NCBI GenBank assembly: GCA_016711705.1
Contig: JADJSK010000002.1
Location: forward strand, 620,001 to 684,000
DNA: 64,000 nt
Origin: Candidatus Brachybacter algidus
Lineage (GTDB): Bacteria; Bacteroidota; Bacteroidia; Chitinophagales; Saprospiraceae
Direction: 5' to 3'
Shown here piece after piece: positions 36,365 to 45,233 of the stretch. Position 1 is the first letter of the stretch; every line of letters begins with the position of its first letter. The notes under the pieces were generated by a model, which searched no databases, had not been told where the DNA came from, and was given only the letters and a program-made list of their open reading frames with translations. The position numbers and the translations under genes were made by a program.

Positions 36365-39226
36365 CTAACTCTTATTGATAGTATTGATCAGCACAACCAG
36401 AGTCAATATCGCAGTAGCTTGAGCAACTGATTCAGCAATGACCTTAGCCCAATCTGTCTTCTCTCTCGGTGCTACAGGAAGTAATTTTTCATCCTTATAT
36501 CCTACTACGATAGCAGAACCTTTATTGACTTTCGGATACTTTTTAAAGAATAAAAAGGACTTAACTTTGGATTTTTTACCATTCGCATCCTGTACATATA
36601 TTTTACTTTTATCTGCTTTGTCAGAAAGTCCTCCGGCGAATTCATCAATGTAGTATTTGACATTTCTGCCAGACATGTAAGCCACGTTTATTTTGTAATC
36701 ATTGTTCAATTCTGCAGCGTTTGTGATGTCACCTATATTCACTGCTCCAGCTATTGAAACCAATTCTTTATTCTTAGGAATGGTAAGAATATCCCCATCA
36801 GAAAGAGAAATGTTATAACTGGCGTTAGGATTCTTCATTATTTCTCCTAGTTGAATGATGACCAGACCGATATTGTCGAAACTTCTGTTCAATTTGGCAC
36901 CTCCAAGAAATGCTTCCGGATTTAATCCTCCTGCTCTGCCAATCACTTCATATATAGTTTCATTGTCCTTGATAAGCGCATATGAACCGGGATATCTTAC
37001 TTCACCTTCTATTTTTATCATCTTTTGGAGACTATACTTAGGTAAGGACCTAACTTCAATGATATCAAATGGTTCCAGATAAGTCTTATTCAGCGCATCT
37101 GTGGCCATGATAAGGTCTCTAGGAATATCGAATGTGGCTGCTACTACTTTGGTAGGCTCATTATTATTTAGAACTATCCTGAAGATCTCCACTCTATTAG
37201 TCGCTGCCTCAGTTTTTAATCCCCCGGATAAAGTGATGGCATCCAATAATGTCATTGAATAACCATACTTAAATTGACCAGGATTTTTGACGGCTCCTCC
37301 CACGCTTACCGTACTTTCATTTTTGATAATGGAGTTGGACAATATGACTATGCGGTCAAGTGGTTCCAATATAAAATTATCAGAAGAATTGATATCTGTC
37401 AATGCATTTTGGATATTGAATAAAGCATAGTTTCTTATTCCTGTCGCTGTATCTGTTCGAACTACATATGCTTTTGATAGAGCATCTACTTTTAATCCTC
37501 CCGCTAAAGTGACAGCGTCTTTTACCTTAATATTCTTTGCTGGATCAAAATCAAATTCACCCGGATTTCTGACTGCACCACTGACATTAATCTTATAGTA
37601 CTGTGTAAAATCAATTTGTGAGAGTATGATTAATTTGTCATTGGGACTCAACAAATAATTCTTGGTGGAATTTTTATCTTCTGTAATAGAGTCGATATTA
37701 AATGATCGCAAGCTATAGCTATTGTCTGAATTAAGGCTTTGAACAAAACCTATGTTTCTTTTGGTAGTTCTTTTGAGTTTGGCTTTGTCAAGGAGGTCTG
37801 TAACTTTCATTCCTTCTTTCCACTCAAAATTCCCCGGTCGTTCGACGTCTCCACTAACTTCCAGCCGGTTTTTAACTTCTTCTGATGATTGAATCACTGT
37901 GATTTCATCACCATTTTGTGGTATGAATGATTTGGCGTTGGCAGCACTAACCTCATATATTTTTCGGGATCCATTTTCGAATCTGATTATTTGGATCAAT
38001 TCTTTATCAGCATCAGCAGCATAGCCACCTGCGTATTTAATAAGGTCTCCAAGATTTTCTGTTGGTAGCAATTCATATCTGTAAGGTCTTACAATTGCAC
38101 CAATTACTGAAACAACTTTTTGAGCAACGGGGACCTGTACAAAATCATTATTTTGAAGATAGATGTTTGTTGCTAAGGTTGGATTCATCATTGATTTATA
38201 TACATCGTATATTTTAATTCCTCCACCTGGACTAACTATTTGAATATTTCTGACACTTCCCAGATCTGTAATTCCTTTTGCAAGAACAATTAGGTTATAA
38301 GCGGTATAGGCTGCAGAAGAAGTAAAGGAACCGGGGTTTCTGACTTCACCGAAGACACTGACGGTGATCGATCTTGATTTTTTTAATGAAATAGCAATTT
38401 CTCCCGTTGAAAAGGAATATCGTTGCTTATATCTTGCTTCAATAAGTTTTTTCGCTTGGCCCCATGGAAGACTTTTTAGATAAATCTTTGGTAATGATTT
38501 TGGATCTATATATCCCTGGTCATCTACTTCCAGATCACCATCATATAATGATCTTCCGAAAATGACAATACGAACTACATCGCCTGGTCCTAGGAGATAA
38601 TCATTGGCAGGAGTCTGATCCTGAGGGTTGGTGAAATATTCCGGATCGCTATTTAAAAATAATTGTTGACCATATATTGCCACCTTAACTTTCTCAAGAT
38701 CCTTTAATGAATCTGAAAGCATCTTTGCCTCCTTTTGCTTATTGTTAGGGTCAATCTCAAAAGTTTCCTCAATTGAATTCGAAAACTCATTTTGAAAATC
38801 AAAATCATCAAGTTTGACTGTTTTTTTATCTTTATCAGCCTGCTTTGCTTTTTTAAGATTCTCCTCTTTATCAAACTTCTTTGTATCGTTTTTCTCCTTA
38901 ATGATTTTAGATTTCGCGTCCTCCTTAGCTTTATTTGATGCTTGTATTTTTTCCTCTTCAATTTCTTTAATGGCATCTTCCACCACTTTATCCATGCCCT
39001 CGATCTGGTCTGGCCTTAACTGTTTAAGATTATATCCCTTATCGAGCAATTTTGCATTTAGCTCCGCTTCTGTAATGCCTTTAGATTTGATTTCTGATTT
39101 AACTTCCTCGATCTTATCGGCATTTTGTTGCATCATTTTCTTTGGATCATAATTAGGATCTGAGATTTGACTGTAGCCAAATACAGGGATCATAAAAACC
39201 AAAAAAAGTAAATAAAACTTATTCAT
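36365..39226 (-). CDS. SLBB-rich polysaccharide export protein (Wza-like)
   Basis: A 953-residue exported protein. Signal peptide 1-20 precedes an unusual K/E-rich, coiled-coil-prone segment (about 30-160). The polysaccharide export (PES) domain at about 205-290 (YLLGPGDVVRIVIFG) comes next, followed by about six SLBB domains (repeated V-G-V-NPG-F motifs such as GEVRNPGSF, GAVRNPGEF, GAVKNPGQF and GEVRYPGSY). A C-terminal hydrophobic helix (about 930-950) would span the outer membrane. Wza-type proteins form the outer-membrane channel for capsule or exopolysaccharide. No lipobox is seen, unlike enteric Wza. A -7-like element is at 39266-39273. A Wzc-like kinase is not in the window. Confidence 0.92.
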   Translation of the reverse strand: MNKFYLLFLVFMIPVFGYSQISDPNYDPKKMMQQNADKIEEVKSEIKSKGITEAELNAKLLDKGYNLKQLRPDQIEGMDKVVEDAIKEIEEEKIQASNKAKEDAKSKIIKEKNDTKKFDKEENLKKAKQADKDKKTVKLDDFDFQNEFSNSIEETFEIDPNNKQKEAKMLSDSLKDLEKVKVAIYGQQLFLNSDPEYFTNPQDQTPANDYLLGPGDVVRIVIFGRSLYDGDLEVDDQGYIDPKSLPKIYLKSLPWGQAKKLIEARYKQRYSFSTGEIAISLKKSRSITVSVFGEVRNPGSFTSSAAYTAYNLIVLAKGITDLGSVRNIQIVSPGGGIKIYDVYKSMMNPTLATNIYLQNNDFVQVPVAQKVVSVIGAIVRPYRYELLPTENLGDLIKYAGGYAADADKELIQIIRFENGSRKIYEVSAANAKSFIPQNGDEITVIQSSEEVKNRLEVSGDVERPGNFEWKEGMKVTDLLDKAKLKRTTKRNIGFVQSLNSDNSYSLRSFNIDSITEDKNSTKNYLLSPNDKLIILSQIDFTQYYKINVSGAVRNPGEFDFDPAKNIKVKDAVTLAGGLKVDALSKAYVVRTDTATGIRNYALFNIQNALTDINSSDNFILEPLDRIVILSNSIIKNESTVSVGGAVKNPGQFKYGYSMTLLDAITLSGGLKTEAATNRVEIFRIVLNNNEPTKVVAATFDIPRDLIMATDALNKTYLEPFDIIEVRSLPKYSLQKMIKIEGEVRYPGSYALIKDNETIYEVIGRAGGLNPEAFLGGAKLNRSFDNIGLVIIQLGEIMKNPNASYNISLSDGDILTIPKNKELVSIAGAVNIGDITNAAELNNDYKINVAYMSGRNVKYYIDEFAGGLSDKADKSKIYVQDANGKKSKVKSFLFFKKYPKVNKGSAIVVGYKDEKLLPVAPREKTDWAKVIAESVAQATAILTLVVLINTINKS

Positions 39227-39313
39227 TCGTTATTATTTAGGGTTACGCTTTGAATGCGAAAGAGTCAAATTTAATATCTAAATCTAACTATTAGTTCACA
39301 TCAGTATTTATAT

Positions 39314-40255
39314 TTAATGTGTAACCACTGTTTTAAAATATTCATAAGTAGCTTTTAGGCCATCTGCTCTTGATACCTTGGGCTCCCAATTAAGTAAATT
39401 CCTTGCAAGTGTTATATCAGGCTGTCGCACCTTTGGATCATCCTGTGGTAATGCCTGATAAGCTATTTTTACTTGTGTATTTCCTACTAATGCAAGCACT
39501 TCATTAGCACATTGATTCAGTGTAATCTCTTCTGGATTGCCTATATTGACAGGTAAATGATAGTCTGAATGTAATAATCGGTAAATGCCTTCTACAAGAT
39601 CATCTACATAACAGAATGACCTAGTCTGTGAACCATCTCCAAACACCGTCAAATCCTGGCCGCGTATGGCCTGACTAAAGAAAGCTGGAAGTGCTCTGCC
39701 ATCTTCAACCCTCATCCTCGGCCCGTAAGTATTAAATATGCGAACGATCCTTGTCTCAAGTCCATGAAAATTATGATAGGCCATTGTAATAGCCTCCTGA
39801 AATCTCTTTGCTTCATCATAAACACCCCTTGGCCCTATCGGATTCACATTGCCCCAATAGTCTTCCTTTTGAGGATGCACCAATGGGTCGCCATATACTT
39901 CAGAAGTTGACGCAATCAACATCCTTGATTTCTTTTCCTTTGCTAACCCTAATAGATTATGAGTGCCTAGCGAACCTACTTTTAACGTTTGAATAGGCAT
40001 TTTTAGATAATCGATTGGCGATGCAGGTGATGCAAAATGTAGGATATAATCCAAATCACCTTTGACGTAAACAAATTTCGACACATCATGATGATAGAAT
40101 TCAAATTGTTCTAAATGAAAAAGATGCTGGATGTTTTCCACAGAACCGGTTATGAAATTATCCATGGCCACGACAGCATAACCTTCTTTTATAAACCGGT
40201 CACAAAGGTGTGAACCAAGAAAGCCTGCAGCTCCTGTTATTAGGATTCGTTTCAT
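39314..40255 (-). CDS. UDP-glucuronate decarboxylase-like NAD-dependent epimerase
   Basis: A 313-residue extended SDR. It starts MKRILITGAAGFLGSHL with the GxxGxxG NAD site, has TSEVYGDPLVHPQ and the catalytic YDEAKR, and ends with KVRQPDITLAR. This set of motifs, especially SEVYGDPLVHPQ and RMRVEDGRALPAF, is that of UDP-xylose synthase (UXS), which converts UDP-glucuronate to UDP-xylose. A dTDP-glucose dehydratase is less likely. The ATG at 40255 is preferred because it overlaps the upstream aminotransferase stop as ATGA; the longer frame to 40330 lies inside that gene. Confidence 0.88.
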   Translation of the reverse strand: MKRILITGAAGFLGSHLCDRFIKEGYAVVAMDNFITGSVENIQHLFHLEQFEFYHHDVSKFVYVKGDLDYILHFASPASPIDYLKMPIQTLKVGSLGTHNLLGLAKEKKSRMLIASTSEVYGDPLVHPQKEDYWGNVNPIGPRGVYDEAKRFQEAITMAYHNFHGLETRIVRIFNTYGPRMRVEDGRALPAFFSQAIRGQDLTVFGDGSQTRSFCYVDDLVEGIYRLLHSDYHLPVNIGNPEEITLNQCANEVLALVGNTQVKIAYQALPQDDPKVRQPDITLARNLLNWEPKVSRADGLKATYEYFKTVVTH

Positions 40256-41358
40256 AAAATATTCGTTATTTTCTCGATTTGTGCTCTTGTTAGATCCGGA
40301 TATATGGGCAGTGATAACACTTGTTGGCAAAGTTGCTCAGTCACCGGAAATGATTTATTTAATGAGTTATGACCACTAAATGCTGGTTGAACGTGCAAAG
40401 ATAAAGGATAATATATAGATGTGGAAATATTATTGTCTTTCAGATGACTAACCATCTCGTCCCTCCCCTTATCCAGTTTTATTGTGTATTGGTGAAAGGA
40501 ATGTGTGCTGTATGCAGCTCTAGCAGGTCTGGTTATATGTTTTTTTGACTCAAGAAGTTCATCATAAATGGCTGCAACTTCCATTCTTTTGTTGATATCT
40601 TGGTTCAAATATTTCAGTTTTACTTCCAGGATAGCAGCTTGAAGGCTATCCAATCTGGAATTTACACCTATAATATCATGATAATACTTTTTGCGAGCTC
40701 CGTGATTACATATCATTCGAAGCTTGATAGCCAGTGATTCATCCCTGGTGTATATTGCCCCACCATCGCCATATGCACCAAGATTTTTTGATGGGAAGAA
40801 GCTTGTAGTTCCGATATGCCCTATCGTTCCGCTATGGACACTACTACCATCATTCATAAGCACTTTCGATCCTAACGATTGTGCGGCATCTTCCACAACG
40901 ATAAGATTATGAGCTTCAGCGATTTTCATTATTGCTTCCATATTGGCACATTGACCAAAAAGGTGGACGGGAATAATGCATTTTGTATTCGGGGTAATTG
41001 CTGCTTCTATGTGGTTTTCGTTTAAGCAGAATGTATCAGGATGGATATCTACAAATACCGGTTTTAATTTTAAAAGGCAGATCACTTCTGCAGTGGCAGC
41101 AAAAGTGAAAGGTGTGGTAATGATCTCATCACCAGGGTTGAGGTCGCATGCCATAAGAGCAACCTGAAGGGCATCTGTCCCATTAGCGCAGGCTATGACA
41201 TGAGCTCCATCCAGATATTCAGATAAATTATTTTCAAATTTTTTAACAGGGTTACCACCAATGAACTGTGTAGAATCTAAGATTTGTTGAATGGCCTCAT
41301 CTATTTCGACTTTGTATCTGCTATACTGCGCCTTAAGGTCATTCATCGGAATATTCAT
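40252..41358 (-). CDS. DegT/DnrJ/EryC1/StrS-family sugar aminotransferase
   Basis: A 368-residue PLP enzyme of the sugar aminotransferase family. It starts at ATG 41358 (MNIPMNDLKAQY; a TTG six bases upstream is not needed). It shows CANGTDALQVAL, the cofactor-binding VVEDAAQSLG and the Schiff-base lysine in FFPSKNLGAYGDGGA (Lys191), followed by RMICNHG. Members transaminate keto-sugar nucleotides to amino sugars for surface glycans; WbpE is the type closest in appearance. The stop overlaps the UXS start by 4 nt, so they are translated together. A -7 element (TACTTTTG) lies upstream. Confidence 0.93.
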   Translation of the reverse strand: MNIPMNDLKAQYSRYKVEIDEAIQQILDSTQFIGGNPVKKFENNLSEYLDGAHVIACANGTDALQVALMACDLNPGDEIITTPFTFAATAEVICLLKLKPVFVDIHPDTFCLNENHIEAAITPNTKCIIPVHLFGQCANMEAIMKIAEAHNLIVVEDAAQSLGSKVLMNDGSSVHSGTIGHIGTTSFFPSKNLGAYGDGGAIYTRDESLAIKLRMICNHGARKKYYHDIIGVNSRLDSLQAAILEVKLKYLNQDINKRMEVAAIYDELLESKKHITRPARAAYSTHSFHQYTIKLDKGRDEMVSHLKDNNISTSIYYPLSLHVQPAFSGHNSLNKSFPVTEQLCQQVLSLPIYPDLTRAQIEKITNIL

Positions 41359-41403
41359 ATCCAAATTTTACTGGTTTTTATTGTGGAATAATCTAACGAG
41401 GAG

Positions 41404-41411
41404 CAAAAGTA
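41404..41411 (-). promoter_or_regulatory. Probable -7 element upstream of the aminotransferase gene
   Basis: Read on the minus strand, TACTTTTG fits TAnnTTTG and would give a leader of about 40 nt. No strong -33 TTTG was found at the expected distance. Confidence 0.4.
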
Positions 41412-41502
41412 ATCTATTATACGTTCTTAATTTACTCAAGTTTCGGGAGGCAAATTACATAGTCGTAAACAACAATCTGAATATTAATAAAATATTGTAA
41501 GG

Positions 41503-41626
41503 TAGAAGGTAGATTTTAGATGGAATTCATCAATTAATATGAATTTTGCCTATTTAAGTAATTTGGAGGAAAAATATCAATCAATTAACTAAATACCATC
41601 TACCTTCTAATCCCGCACTTGCGGGA
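41503..41626. repeat. Inverted repeats between the aminotransferase and OMP genes
   Basis: TAGAAGGTAGA (41503-41513) and TCTACCTTCTA (41599-41609) form a long-range pair. Next to them is the perfect hairpin TCCCGC-ACTT-GCGGGA (41611-41626). The rest of the 347-nt gap is AT-rich with no gene. Confidence 0.7.
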
Positions 41627-41693
41627 CCATCTACCATCATTTGTCAATTAACGAAACTTGAGATATTATATTATTAAAGGAAAAGCAATTTAT

Positions 41694-41701
41694 TAACTTT
41701 G
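41694..41701 (+). promoter_or_regulatory. -7 element abutting the OMP start codon
   Basis: TAACTTTG followed by CACT and then ATG at 41706. The -33 region is weak. If this element is used, the transcript would start at or next to the ATG. Confidence 0.45.
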
Positions 41702-41705
41702 CACT

Positions 41706-42461
41706 ATGATTCAATATTTAAGGTACCTTTCAGCAATTATTTTCGTTGCTCTAGGATCAATTAACTCTCAGGCTCAGATTAAAAAATCTGAACCTAAAAA
41801 TGCCTTGATGCTCCATATACATTATGGGTATCATGCCCCGGGATTTGATATGGCTAAGAGATTTGGTAACAACTTCTCTATCGGTGGCGATATTGAATAC
41901 AAACTGAAAAGTGATTTTTTTGTTGGATTCTCTTACTCCTATTTATATGGCAAAAAGATCAAAGAGAAGGTTGCCTATAATCTCATAAATACCAAAAGTG
42001 AAATCGTAGGCACTGACAATCATCTCGCCTTATTTACATTATCGGAAAGAGGCTTCAATAGCGTGCTTTCAATTGGTAAGATATTTTATCCAAGCCCCAC
42101 TTCCAAAGGAGGTATAAAATTTTCAATCGGCGGTGGGATATTGCAGCACAAGATCCGCATCGTGGACGATTATACTGTAGTCCCTCAGATATTTGGCAAT
42201 TATTTAAACGGTTATGACAGAATGAGTAACGGCCTTATGACACAGCAATATATTGGTTATCAATATCTTTCTGACAATAGGAGAATCAATTTTTCTATTG
42301 GATTGTTATTTCAACAGGGATTTACCAAGAGCGTCCGAGGTTATAATTACGATTCCATGATGCCCGACGTGGCGAAAAGGTTCGATATGCTCAATGGTAT
42401 TCAGGCTTCCTGGATCCTTCCATTTTATTTTAATGATTATTCTGAAGAAGTTATTTATTAG
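41706..42461 (+). CDS. Exported beta-barrel-like outer-membrane protein, conserved hypothetical
   Basis: A 251-residue protein with signal peptide 1-23 (ending NSQAQ). It has alternating amphipathic strands rich in aromatic residues (FSIGGDIEYKL, DFFVGFSYSYLYG, GGIKFSIGGGIL, RINFSIGLLFQQGF), a pattern of an 8- to 10-stranded outer-membrane barrel. Family and function are not recognised. It lies 11 nt before kdtA, in the same operon as two LPS core genes, so a role in the outer membrane or lipid A environment is plausible by context only. Confidence 0.75.
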   Translation: MIQYLRYLSAIIFVALGSINSQAQIKKSEPKNALMLHIHYGYHAPGFDMAKRFGNNFSIGGDIEYKLKSDFFVGFSYSYLYGKKIKEKVAYNLINTKSEIVGTDNHLALFTLSERGFNSVLSIGKIFYPSPTSKGGIKFSIGGGILQHKIRIVDDYTVVPQIFGNYLNGYDRMSNGLMTQQYIGYQYLSDNRRINFSIGLLFQQGFTKSVRGYNYDSMMPDVAKRFDMLNGIQASWILPFYFNDYSEEVIY

Positions 42462-42472
42462 AACAATCCATC

Positions 42473-43720
42473 ATGGTTCCACTATTGTATGATGTTCTGA
42501 TTTGGCTGGCAGATCTCCTTTTTAAAGTCGTTGCACTTTTTCATAAGAAAGCCGCAAAGATCGTTTCAGGAAGAAAATCAACTCTCCAGATTATTAATAA
42601 TTTTACCACCGATCCACTTCTTCCGGTTTATTGGTTCCATTGTGCATCTCTTGGGGAATGGGAGCAGACAATTCCAGTAGTAGAGCAAATAAAAAATGTT
42701 AAAAACAGCTTTGTCCTTGTATCCTTTTATTCGCCATCCGGTTTTGAAAATGCCAAGCGAACAGATCTGATAGATTTGAAGATATACCTTCCAGCGGATA
42801 CTTCAGCTGGTTATAATGTCATCTTTGAGAAATTTAAAATCAGGGCTATTATTTTTACCCGATATGATATCTGGCCAAATTTAGTGAGAAAAGCAAGTCT
42901 TTTAAATATTCCATTGATATTGATAGGTGCAGAGTTTAGACAAGGTAGCCGCTATTTAAACAAATCTTCTTTCTTTGGTAATTTACTTAAGCGATTTGCC
43001 TACATAAGTTGTAATGACCTCAATTCATATGATTTAATAAAAAAAGCAGGTTTTCTGAATGCTTCATTGGATGGATCCCCAAAGATAGAAAGAGCATTTG
43101 ATCTGACTGCTCATCCTCAACATAATGATCATATCAGCTCATGGAAAGGAAATGATAAAGTAATTGTCGCAGGAAGTGTGTGGCAGGAGGAAATTACTTT
43201 AATACATGATTGTATTAAAGGTGAAAACCTAAACAATTTAAAATGGATCATCGCACCACACGAACCTTCATCAGCAATGATAGCATTACTGAAAGCAAGA
43301 TTTGGAACGGAAATGATTCTTTATTCCGAATTTATTCAGCATCCTTCAGATAAAAAGATCATCGTAATTGACAGCATCGGTCTGTTGTCAAAACTATATT
43401 ATTATGCAGATCTTGCAGTAATTGGAGGAGGATTTGGAAAGGGTATACATAATATTTTAGAACCCGCTTGCTATGGAATACCAGTCATCGCCGGTCCCAA
43501 TTATACTAAATTTTCAGAAGCATCTATTCTCATTGAACTTGGAGTCTTCAACCCGGTGAATAACTTTGAGCAATTTAGAAATACGCTCGATGGTTTATTA
43601 TCTAATGAGTCTCGTTTAGATTCAATTAAATCAGCAATTAATAAATTTGCCAAGAATAATAAGAACGTCTCAGAAACGATCAGTGCACGCATCATAAAAG
43701 AAAGTATTGAACATGTTTGA
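42473..43720 (+). CDS. kdtA: 3-deoxy-D-manno-octulosonic acid (Kdo) transferase
   Basis: A 415-residue GT30 glycosyltransferase that adds Kdo to lipid IVA at the inner membrane. The N-terminal hydrophobic anchor (about 4-24) precedes WFHCASLGEWEQ with the catalytic Glu62. GSVWQEEI marks the second Rossmann domain, and LEPACYGIPVIAGPNYTKF the nucleotide-sugar loop. It is cotranscribed with an outer-membrane protein upstream and overlaps the downstream heptose kinase by 8 nt. Confidence 0.96.
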   Translation: MVPLLYDVLIWLADLLFKVVALFHKKAAKIVSGRKSTLQIINNFTTDPLLPVYWFHCASLGEWEQTIPVVEQIKNVKNSFVLVSFYSPSGFENAKRTDLIDLKIYLPADTSAGYNVIFEKFKIRAIIFTRYDIWPNLVRKASLLNIPLILIGAEFRQGSRYLNKSSFFGNLLKRFAYISCNDLNSYDLIKKAGFLNASLDGSPKIERAFDLTAHPQHNDHISSWKGNDKVIVAGSVWQEEITLIHDCIKGENLNNLKWIIAPHEPSSAMIALLKARFGTEMILYSEFIQHPSDKKIIVIDSIGLLSKLYYYADLAVIGGGFGKGIHNILEPACYGIPVIAGPNYTKFSEASILIELGVFNPVNNFEQFRNTLDGLLSNESRLDSIKSAINKFAKNNKNVSETISARIIKESIEHV

Positions 43721-44678
43721 TAAATTTAAATCCTTACATATTGCCGTATTGGGAGACCTGATATTGGATGAATATATATATGGTGATGTCCAAAGGATCT
43801 CGCCTGAAGCACCAATACCAATTGTTCGATTGCAAAATAAAGAGTGGAGGCCGGGAGGAGCGGCTAATGTCGCCTTGAATCTGCACAATCTTGGTATTCG
43901 TACTTCTTTGATCGGAGTGAATGGCGATGATAAGAATGGAAATAAATTGAACGCACTTATTGAGTCTATTTGCCTTACAGGTCAAACAAAGATCTGCCTT
44001 ATCGATAAAAGAATCACCACCTGTAAAACTAGAGTAATAGCCCAGAATCAACATATCGTGCGTATTGATGACGAGGAAACAACTCCTATTTCTGATCATG
44101 TGACCTCGGAAATCATTGAAAAACTTAAAACCATACATTCCAAAAACTCTTTGGATGCTGTAATATTTCAGGATTATGAAAAAGGTTTATTTCATCCTGG
44201 AAATATACCCACTTTGATAAAAGCCTGCAAGGATTTGGCTGTAAAGATCATAGTAGATCCAAAGGATAAGAACTTCTGGAATTATAAAGGAGTAGATCTA
44301 ATAAAACCCAATAAAAAAGAAGCTGAAAGTGCACTCAAAGGTAAGCTGGGGCTGTCTGAGGAGTTATTAACGGATGCTGCAAAAAAAATAGTGCATAACT
44401 TGGAAAACGAGTTGACCGTGATTACCCTTTCTGAAAACGGTATATTTATAAAGTCAAAAACTGATAGTATCTGGCAGCGTTCAGTTACCCAAAATGTTGT
44501 TGATGTATGTGGCGCCGGTGACGCGGTCATTAGTATCGTCGCTGCAGCCTGGTGTTCGGGACTTGGGCTGGAAGATATGGCCACCTTAAGCAATCTTGCC
44601 GGGGGTATCGTCTGCAGTGAAAGAGGTGTAGCAGCTATCAGCCTAAATGGTTTAAAGTTGGCTTATGAAAATAGGTAG
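43713..44678 (+). CDS. D-glycero-beta-D-manno-heptose-7-phosphate kinase (PfkB family)
   Basis: A 321-residue PfkB kinase. It starts MFDKFKSLHIAVLGDLILDEYI and has the N-terminal signature RPGGAANVALNLHNLG and the C-terminal DVCGAGDAVISIVAAAW motif with the catalytic Asp. The whole pattern (RISPEAPIPIV, VDPKDKNFWNYKG, LIKPNKKEAE) fits the kinase domain of HldE (RfaE1), which phosphorylates heptose-7-phosphate to the 1,7-bisphosphate for ADP-heptose. The cytidylyl-like RfaE2 domain is absent, so the second activity must be on another gene. The ATG at 43713 is preferred to the TTG at 43707. It overlaps kdtA by 8 nt. Confidence 0.9.
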   Translation: MFDKFKSLHIAVLGDLILDEYIYGDVQRISPEAPIPIVRLQNKEWRPGGAANVALNLHNLGIRTSLIGVNGDDKNGNKLNALIESICLTGQTKICLIDKRITTCKTRVIAQNQHIVRIDDEETTPISDHVTSEIIEKLKTIHSKNSLDAVIFQDYEKGLFHPGNIPTLIKACKDLAVKIIVDPKDKNFWNYKGVDLIKPNKKEAESALKGKLGLSEELLTDAAKKIVHNLENELTVITLSENGIFIKSKTDSIWQRSVTQNVVDVCGAGDAVISIVAAAWCSGLGLEDMATLSNLAGGIVCSERGVAAISLNGLKLAYENR

Positions 44679-45233
44679 TCACCTAAAATGTTTTTATGTA
44701 AATAAAAAATCACTCTAAGGTCTTGATTAAGGTCCTTGATTTTCCACTTAGGCACAAAGCATAAATAAACCCCATTTAGACGCCGCAAACAGCTTTCGCA
44801 ATCCGTTATGAGGAAACGACCTCTCAAGCCTTTCTGCTTTCCCCTTATTTACTTCAATAATAGCCTGCCCACCAGATCTTGAGATCATGCCAGCTCGCCT
44901 GTTCACTGTTCGCCGCTCGCTTCTTAACCTTCTCACCTCCTCACCTCCTTACCTTCTCACCTTTTCCCTTCTCACTTCCTCACCTTCTCACCTCCTCACC
45001 TTTTAACCTTCTCACCTTCTCACCTCTTCCCCACATTCCCCCATTTTTTCCGCTGCAATAATCCGTAGAAAGCAATTAATATTCTACTGTTTGATATAAA
45101 GCCCTAATTTTAAAATTAAGTTAAAGTATAAAATTTCTTCTGCAATCTTATCCACTTTCAACTCATTTTCCGTATAATTGTACTTTTAAAGAATTCATTT
45201 AATCTTATTACATTAATAAAAAAGTTTAGTATT
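44679..45233. other. Intergenic region holding a pyrimidine repeat tract
   Basis: No gene is seen in these 555 bases; a short minus-strand frame is judged spurious. The only marked feature is the ACCTYCTC-type tract at 44927-45030. A possible promoter for the next gene lies at 45156-45188 (TTTC, 21 nt, TACTTTTA). Confidence 0.6.
44927..45030. repeat. Degenerate 8-bp pyrimidine tandem repeat
   Basis: About a dozen copies of ACCTTCTC / ACCTCCTC-like words run together, making an almost purely pyrimidine plus-strand tract of about 100 nt, broken by short interruptions. Confidence 0.8.

Noticed and set aside
40256..40330. Longer start of the UXS-like gene
   Set aside because: This N-terminal extension lies inside the upstream aminotransferase gene; the ATGA overlap at 40252-40255 is the better start.
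44748..44936. Minus-strand 62-codon frame in the hldE-PA-domain spacer
   Set aside because: It is Arg-rich low-complexity sequence with no family, no promoter and repeat DNA beside it.
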